Positions 57,606 to 64,000 of a DNA stretch of 64,000 nucleotides are shown here, one piece after another. Where the stretch lies: positions 6,338,179 through 6,402,178 of the forward strand of contig CM035359.1 in assembly GCA_020137815.1 (NCBI GenBank), given 5' to 3'. The stretch is from Hormiphora californensis. Its lineage: Eukaryota > Ctenophora > Tentaculata > Cydippida > Pleurobrachiidae. The notes beneath the pieces are model-generated. The model was not told the DNA's origin, ran no database searches, and was given only the letters and a program-made list of their open reading frames with translations. Positions within the stretch are counted from its first letter, which is position 1; each line of letters starts with the position of its first letter. Position numbers and translations under genes: made by a program.

Positions 57606-57689
57606 GATTGATGATGCCACACTATATCGTACACACATACACACACACTATATAGTATATATAAAAAATTGGTGAGGTAGCTATAAATT

Positions 57690-59340
57690 GTTTGTTTGAA
57701 TGTTTGATTGTTTGTTTGTCGAGGAACCTCATAGCTGGCTTGGATCCATCGCATCCTATTCTCGCTCCGCGAATAATAGGATCCCGGTCCGTTGAGAGCA
57801 AGAACTCACGTGCGCGCGATATTAAAGCACGTTTTCAGCAGATCGCGCGTGATAGACCGTTTTTGGAGACCTTTTTAGCTGACCTAGCACTACTCAAAGG
57901 TCAATTATGGCCTCATTTCGCATCGTGATGAATCGGCGGGTATTTTCCCATACTCACAAGGCCATGACGATTCCCCCAGTACCCGCAGATTGTCCCAGGA
58001 CCGAGTAGGAGCTTGCAGCCAGGTCTTTAAAGAATTGCTCATGTTTAACGTCAATTTTGACCCACTATTCCTCAAATGCTGATACTCGCGGGTATTTTCC
58101 GTAAAACTAGAGACAATTATCTGCCAGGAGCAACAAACGAGATGCAAATCGGTTCGGTAGTTCCTTGCAGCCAGGTCTTTGAAAAAGTTTGCTCTAAAAT
58201 CAATAACGCGCCGGAGGCCTAGATGTGAGATCGATCTCGGTCGCTGCGCGACCTCGATCTCACTCAGGCATCAATGTGGCCAAATAGCTGGCCAGGCATG
58301 TAGGGAACGTTTTGAAAGTGGTGGGGCCAAATTATTTTGGGTCACATGATATTACATACATCGACTTTTCTATTGCAAATTTGTATAAATATAAAGCGAA
58401 CTCGAGATTTCGGCCGTTAGGCCGGAAACGAGAGTTTGCTGTACCTCTATACTCTGTGTTAAGGCCGTTATTTGGGTTCGAGGTTAGGGGTTAGGGTAAA
58501 GGTTACGGTTAGATATAGAGTCCTCCTTGGGTTTAGATATAGAGTCCGCCTACCTTCCACTACATGCGTGTAGCTGGGTCAGGGTGCATGTGTGATGTCT
58601 CGCCACGGAACCCAAACTGCATCATATCCGAAGCTGAAGTGTGAGTTTTTCGAAGAAGGGAGAGACACGGCGTGCATACTGCATAGAGAAGATTGTGAGA
58701 GAGCCTGAGACCACAACCTGATCCAAAAGGTCCCCAATCCCCTTTGAGACTCAACCCTGAGTAAGGTGTCAACTCAACAAGACTCAAGGGACCAAACTGG
58801 CTGAAATAATAACCAGTACTGTTGTCAGGTTGGTCGGCCTGACAATATCCGGGTATCCTTCTGCCTCTGGGAGCTTGGGGACGCTGGATATATTATCACA
58901 TATATGAAATATCACAGTATTATGCTGACATATTCTCACTTCTTGGAGCGGTAAGACAGAGATTGTCGAGTAAGGGGGAAGACAACAAGACAGAGCTGTA
59001 ACAGATTGTTGAGTTACTCAACAAGTAACAGATAGAATGCTAGGATGGTAAAGAGGAGTAGAATGGATCGCTGCAGAAATGAGAATAAAACTACATGTTG
59101 CAGCTGGCCAGCTGGTGCTGTCAAAGCATTGGCCTGACCCTATTCGTGCGAGAACTGTGGTCAGTTGTTGATTAAGTACTCAAAACAAGTGGTCAGAGCA
59201 TTGGCCTGACAAAGCTGGAGTTAGTGGTCCACTGGCCCCTCCCACAAATCAGAATCCCGATATCTGTTGAATCATTGTGCTGACATTTGTTGAGTAAGGT
59301 TGTTTTTTTGTTGAGTAAGGGAGAGTATTGGTTCTCAACA
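57690..59340. other. Intergenic; no firm gene
   Basis: A plus frame (57692-57928) and a minus frame (58560-58787) lack motifs. Short hairpins occur, such as GAGATCGATCTCGG around 58227 and GGTTGAGTAACT-like repeats of TTGTTGAGTAA at 58960-59350. A degenerate telomere-like stretch is at 58481-58513. Confidence 0.4.
58481..58513. repeat. Short degenerate TTAGGG-like stretch
   Basis: GGTTAGGGGTTAGGGTAAAG followed by GTTACGGTTAG. It has two clear TTAGGG words; too short to be a telomere. Confidence 0.4.
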
Positions 59341-59351
59341 AGTTGTTAGGG

Positions 59352-59432
59352 GTGACTCACATCTCTGGCCACTAAACCCTGGCTTCTAGTAGTACTAGAA
59401 GCCAGGGTTTAGTGGCCAGAGATGTGAGTCAC
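59352..59432. repeat. 81-bp perfect palindrome
   Basis: GTGACTCACATCTCTGGCCA, CTAAACCCTGGCTTCTAGTA turn at once into their inverse, with almost no loop. Confidence 0.9.
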
Positions 59433-59996
59433 TCTAGTACTACAACTCTAGCTAGTAGCCACAGTGGTACACAACTCTGGCTACAAATAGAACGACCCCG
59501 CCTATTCTATGTATGAAATAGAAAACCGTATTTCCGACTCATTATGTGATAGGTAGCTAGGTACATGCAATATGCATTGATACTCGCTGGATAAATGATA
59601 AGTTGAGAACATATACCAATACCATGCATTTGCCAGACCAACCCCAAGGAATCAAGCCACCCCCCTCATAACACCTAACAGCAGTAACAGCACACTCCAC
59701 AGTTCCACACCTTACTTGTTGAGTAACTACACTTTACAGCAATATTTGCAAACCTAACAACACTCGTCACTCGCAAAGTCAGGCGTGCCGTCAATCTCGA
59801 ATAGTATGAATATTATTCAAACTGGTATTGAGAATGCGAGTTACAATTTTGAAGATTACCATCTCAGCTCTCCTTGCTCGACAACTGCAACCTTTGTGAC
59901 AAGACCCAATTTCCAATCAAATGTAACTATTATATGAGCGTGTGCGCGATCTAGATGGGGTTAGGAGTCCTAACTTAGGACTTAGGAGTGCAATGC

Positions 59997-60106
59997 AGTC
60001 GGACCCCGAATTGCCGGCCCCGATTTCCCCAAATATAGGTAGGTATTTGGCCCAGATATACAGAGAACCCCGATTTACCAGACATAACCCCAAATCGTGG
60101 TCCGAC
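59997..60106. repeat. pogo/Tigger-like MITE, short copy
   Basis: CAGTCGGACCCCGAATTGCC at the left and AAATCGTGGTCCGACT at the right, with inner CCCCGATTTACCAGAC. Confidence 0.65.
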
Positions 60107-60346
60107 TAAACTTTAGTTTGTATTTTAGTGTTCATGTTACAAAATCAAACAACTCATTTTGATTTAAAAAAAAGTATTATAGTCATAATGCTGACACATA
60201 AACAAAATTCGATAACATTGTTTCACTCATTTAACGTATATACCTCTTCTGGTTATAAATTAAACTGTTACTGTTTTAGAGCCAGAGATCACAGAAGTGC
60301 AGTAATAGTAATACTAATAGAACTGTATTCTAGTGTGTTCTAGAGC

Positions 60347-60817
60347 TTAAAGTGAGAGTGGACCGGATCAGAATTGGACAAGTTTGTTGTAGGTATAGTA
60401 GAGATTAGCTTTCTGAGTATTTTGCGTTTTTGCCGCTCAAAATCGACCCACCCATCAATGAGATAGTTTTGTTATGTTGGGAGAATTCCTGCTGGATCAA
60501 TATTTATCAAACAGGATAGAAACAATCCTTGTGTTTTACTAACACATTCTTTAAATTTTTAATATGCTGGCTTGCATTCCCCTGCTTCTGTGCATGGACA
60601 TGTCAACCTCGCTTATATTCAGAATGTGTTAGTAAAACACCACGATTGTTTCTATTCGGTTTTATACATATTGATCCAGCAGGAATTCTCCCAACATAAC
60701 AAAAATATATCAGTGATGGGTGGGTCGATTTTGAGCGGCAAAAACGCAAAATGCTCAGAAAGCTAATCTCTACTACCTACAACAAACTTGTCCAATTCCG
60801 ATTCGGTCCACTCTCAT
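60347..60817. repeat. MITE, GTGAGAGTGGAC family, copy 3
   Basis: TTAAAGTGAGAGTGGACCGG and the inverse CGGTCCACTCTCA. The inside matches copy 1 closely (GGATAGAAACAATCCTTGTG, TTTAAATTTTTAATATGCTG). Confidence 0.85.
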
Positions 60818-60876
60818 ATCCCCATACTAAAAATAAAATGTTATCCTAGCTAAGTGCAACCATACGTACTTAAAGT

Positions 60877-61010
60877 ACTGGTTACAGTGCTGATGTAGTA
60901 CTAGAACCCCAATGCAAATGATGGTCAAAGTACGTCAAAGTACTACTTTGACGTACTTTGACCATCATTTGCATTGGGGTTCTAGTACTACATCAGCACT
61001 GTAACCAGTA
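60877..61010. repeat. 134-bp perfect hairpin
   Basis: TACTGGTTACAGTGCTGATG and GTACTAGAACCCCAATGCAA pair exactly with the inverse; the turn is at CGTCAAAGTACTACTTTGACG. Confidence 0.9.
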
Positions 61011-61137
61011 TACGGTCACAGTATGGTTACATTTAGTCAAACTCACAGAATGGTAAAAGTTTGATCCTTCTCAAGTAAAAATTTAATTATGTTCGTCAAA
61101 TGAAAGTAAGATTTCACAAATATAAATAGCACTATAA

Positions 61138-61660
61138 GAATAGAATTTTAGCAAAATGTGAAGATCCTGAATGAACCTGTAGCCCAAAAACCTCCTTTAA
61201 CATTGAGCACTTATGCCTCAGATCCATGTCGTGTAATCTGATTAAATAGAGAGATCAAACTTTCGTAATATGTTTATTTGACGATTTTAAACTTTTGGCT
61301 GCTTTGTCTGGTAAAAACATATTTAATTTCTTCGCAAATTGGTGTTTGCCTAACTGGGTCGAGTTTAGCCATTTTCTCCATAAAGGATCACATATCCGGC
61401 GTGTAAGAGAATACCAGATAAGTGATCTTTGATGGCGAGAATGGCTAAATCCGATCTAATCAGAGCAAGTGTACCTAACTAAAAAAGTTATCTCCAAACA
61501 AAGCGGCCCAAAATTTACCGTCAAACAAACATATATGTTGTGAGGTTTGATATCTATCTCACCAGGTTTCAAAGATCTGAGGCATGAGCGCTCGAATTTA
61601 AAGAATGCTTTCGGGCTACAGGTTCATTGAGGAATGTCTCATTTTGCTGAAATTCTAGGA
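61138..61660. repeat. Imperfect inverted-repeat element, about 520 bp
   Basis: AATTTTAGCAAAATG, CTGAATGAACCTGTAGCCC and GCCTCAGATC pair with GATCTGAGGCATGAGCGCTC, GGGCTACAGGTTCATTGAGG and CATTTTGCTGAAATTC. The centre carries a second fold (GGATCACATATCC / AAGTGATCTTTGA). Confidence 0.75.
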
Positions 61661-62147
61661 CAATAAATGACAAATAGCCATTTACTTTGTCCTGAAATTT
61701 CTGAGCAAAATATTCACAACTTTTGACGATATGACACTCTCAGTCATTTAAAACACACAAAACTCATATTTTCTTTTCTCGAGTCTCAGTTGGACTCCAA
61801 CTTGGAGCAAAAGTCTTTTTGTTCATATGATATAGTTGGGCTTTCAAATTTACTGGCTCGAAACAGTTGTAGACCAAAACATGAAATGGTGCTAACAGAA
61901 ACAGTGTAGTATAAATTGGTTTGTTGATCCTAAAGAACAGACCATCCATTTCGTCCAATCGTCCATTGACATGTCTTATAAACCACCTGAAACAATAGGG
62001 AGGTCAAAGCTTGTTTCAGTTTAATATTGTAAATTCATAGCAAAAATCCCTTTCAAAAGAGATATTATATTATAGATCATACAAACATAATGCATTATAC
62101 TTATATTCCTTTATAAACACTTGTGTTTCATTTTGTAATGCATTATA

Positions 62148-62318
62148 CAGTCGGACCCCGATTTAGGGGCCCCCGATTTAGAGGCACCCCGATTTAGTGG
62201 CAGAATTTTTTCCCCCGATATAGGAAATTAACCTTATTTGACCCCGATTTAGTGGACACCCCGATTTAGTGGACAAGAGCCTTTCCCCCGAGGGTGCCCC
62301 TAAATCGGGATCCGACTG
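62148..62318. repeat. pogo/Tigger-like MITE, twin of copy 1
   Basis: CAGTCGGACCCCGATTTAGG to TAAATCGGGATCCGACTG with TA on both sides. The interior shares GGACAAGAGCCTTTCCCCCG with 36662-36813, so the two are recent sisters. Confidence 0.8.
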
Positions 62319-62443
62319 TATATGTAATAGGATACATTTGATGTGTATAATTCGTATGAAACCTAATCGAAATACCGTCTAAAAACCAATCACATCCATT
62401 GAACAATTATAGTGGTTCAAATTTAATTGCTGTTCAGAACTTC

Positions 62444-62520
62444 TTCCCGCTCAACGACTGCAAAAGTAGCGGGAAAAGGCGCGAGACAACACACGTTCCT
62501 AATTTGGCGCTCCTGCAGTA
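62444..62520. promoter_or_regulatory. Cluster of E2F-like sites
   Basis: TTCCCGC at 62444-62450, GCGGGAAAA at 62469-62477 and TTTGGCGC at about 62513-62520 all fit the E2F consensus TTTSSCGC on one strand or the other. They stand 40 to 115 bases before the ATG of a possible exon. Three matches in 80 bases of otherwise AT-rich DNA is unlikely by chance. Confidence 0.6.
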
Positions 62521-62556
62521 TAGCCGTGAGACTTCGGTTATTCGATTTCTATCATC

Positions 62557-62747
62557 ATGATATTCGTTGCTGCTCCGTTACCTTCAACTCGCCCTACTAA
62601 TTTGAATGTTCTTTCGTATCTATACTTTGTTCAAAATAATTTGAATAAAAGAAAAATAGATGACGTCGTCAGAGATTCAGTGATCAAGGATATTGTTTTC
62701 CTTTTTCATGGATTAGGGAACATGGTCCAGAAGGCTAGTGTTAAGAG
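62557..62747 (+). CDS. Possible first coding exon of a cell-cycle-regulated gene
   Basis: From ATG 62557 the frame runs 191 bases to a donor AG/GTACAT in phase 2. It encodes MIFVAAPLPSTRPTNLNVLS, LYFVQNNLNKRKIDDVVRDS and FLFHGLGNMVQKASVKR. The text is protein-like and helix-prone, but I recognise no family. The E2F-like cluster just upstream suggests a gene used in DNA replication or repair. I found no second exon before 64000, so the intron may run out of the window. Confidence 0.45.
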
Positions 62748-62764
62748 GTACATAGCTATTTATA

Positions 62765-63738
62765 TTTCATAGCAGCCATAAATGGAACAACGTGAAGTAC
62801 ACGTATCTATACTACTCGTTAATACACAAACTAGTTTGTATTCATTATTTCATAATACTCTGGTATTATTTGGGACTATTGAGCTCTGTTATATTAAGGA
62901 TAATCCAGTTCTATGCGTTTAGGTATTAGTATGCTGTATGAGCAATCGGAGCCTTAACTAGTTTCATATCAGGATAGGACCATAAGCTTTGTATAACGAA
63001 TCTCTTGACGGCCAACTCGACATGTAGTTGTACTGTATTGCAGTTTCCATTTCCCACTATAATATTAATTTGCACTTGCACTTGTGAAATCGATTAGGAA
63101 GTTCCATTCAAATATCTCAAAAAATCCAGTTTGATCGGTAATTATAATGTAATTAAATGCCATGACTTTATTTGAGCGAAGAAAATGAAAGTTTATAGAA
63201 TTAAGCGGTACAGAGAAAATTTGTGTTGATATTGTCTAGACAGTTTATATGTTGTATCAAATCTGATATTAAAGCGGAATTTAGAACCATTACGTGCTAT
63301 GATGCGAAACCCATAGTATAAGGTGAAGTATAGGTATTGATAAGAACTAGGAGGAGAATTAAGATTTAATTATTTTTTTTGTTGGTAAAGAGAGATTTCG
63401 AGACACAGACATCGAAGAGAGAAACATGGGTTGTGGGAATCGAATCATAAGATAGACGGAAGAATACTTTCAAATCAGTGCCTCAGGGTAGAACGGAGAA
63501 TCCCTATAACCATAGAATGGGTCAGTGATGCCATACATATGTGCAAGAGATGTGTTGCCTTGTTCTACCAAGATAAGAGATGTGAATAGAAAGTGTAAAA
63601 TTGCATAACATTTCACATAATCATAATTTATTTTATGCATATACTGTATTACCAAGGTTATCCGAGCCACCCTATCCTATCCTGGTTAATTACGCCCCTA
63701 ACTTATGTGAGAGAGAGTATGAGAAAGTGAGTGAGAGT
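62765..63738. other. AT-rich; no exon seen
   Basis: Likely intron of the gene above if that gene is real. No splice-bounded frame stands out. Confidence 0.4.
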
Positions 63739-64000
63739 GAGATAATTCATGATTATTTTAATTATGACTTCATCAGTAGCTACCAGAAATTGACCTCTAA
63801 GGGCTGAGATTTTAATACTAGCTGATAGGGCCCCTACTAGGGGCCATTAGATTAGTGGGCACAAAAATCAGGTCGATCAGAGTTGATGAATGTTGAAAGT
63901 GGCCCCCTATCAGCTAGTATCAAAATCTCAGCCCTAAGAAGTCAATTTCTGGTAGCTACTGATGACGTCATAATTAACATAATCATGACTAATTAGAGAA
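63739..64000. repeat. Inverted repeat at the right edge
   Basis: CTACCAGAAATTGACCTCTA and GGGCTGAGATTTTAATACTA pair with TAGTATCAAAATCTCAGCCC and AATTTCTGGTAG. The outer arms CATGATTATTTTAATTATGA and inverse reach the window end, so the element may continue. Confidence 0.8.

Noticed and set aside
58481-58513. Telomere or interstitial telomere track
   Set aside because: Only two exact TTAGGG words are present in about 33 bases.

Overview
This is nuclear DNA of an animal. The genes have many short coding exons with GT-AG borders and consistent phases. The protein families are animal ones: TRAPPC8, class A seven-helix receptors, tandem ShKT domains, a discoidin (F5/8C) lectin and a C-type-lectin-like protein. 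The long, repeat-packed introns and the mix of receptors and small secreted proteins suit a marine, perhaps non-bilaterian, invertebrate. I cannot name the lineage from the sequence alone.

The backbone is TRAPPC8 on the minus strand, reconstructed as 30 coding exons from 43856 down to a stop at 9244 (about 34.6 kb, about 1,220 residues). All exon phases agree except at one junction (exon 16 to 17). Three independent plus-strand genes sit inside its introns: a 7-exon receptor (22841-25393), a gene with four one-exon ShKT modules (29109-30465) and a secreted F5/8C protein (33707-35279).

Upstream of TRAPPC8 on the same strand lie a calmodulin-like EF-hand gene broken by one frameshift (44018-44492) and a second receptor (45426-47311). 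Downstream of it are an orphan LINE ORF1-like frame (8024-8953, plus) and part of a secreted C-type-lectin-like gene (1526-3867, minus). The right end holds a recent direct duplication of about 3.5 kb (50431-53939 and 53955-57452) and a possible first exon at 62557 behind E2F-like sites.

Most of the remaining sequence is inverted-repeat elements. There are at least six copies with pogo/Tigger-like ends (CAGTCGGACCCCGATTTA), three copies of a 430-480 bp family, and four copies of a family that shares a folded core but has different ends. There is also a 2.8 kb palindrome that contains two further palindromes.

The most unusual signal is that splice sites themselves have been amplified in tandem. 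The donor of TRAPPC8 exon 2 is repeated about 16 times in a 34-bp array, and an acceptor of the 47-kb receptor about 18 times in a 29-bp array. Two further TRAPPC8 acceptors are duplicated. Also notable are an 800-bp element filled with copies of a 22-bp palindrome, a five-copy 163-bp satellite, and a tandem pair of RNA-like folds near 31.1-31.3 kb.
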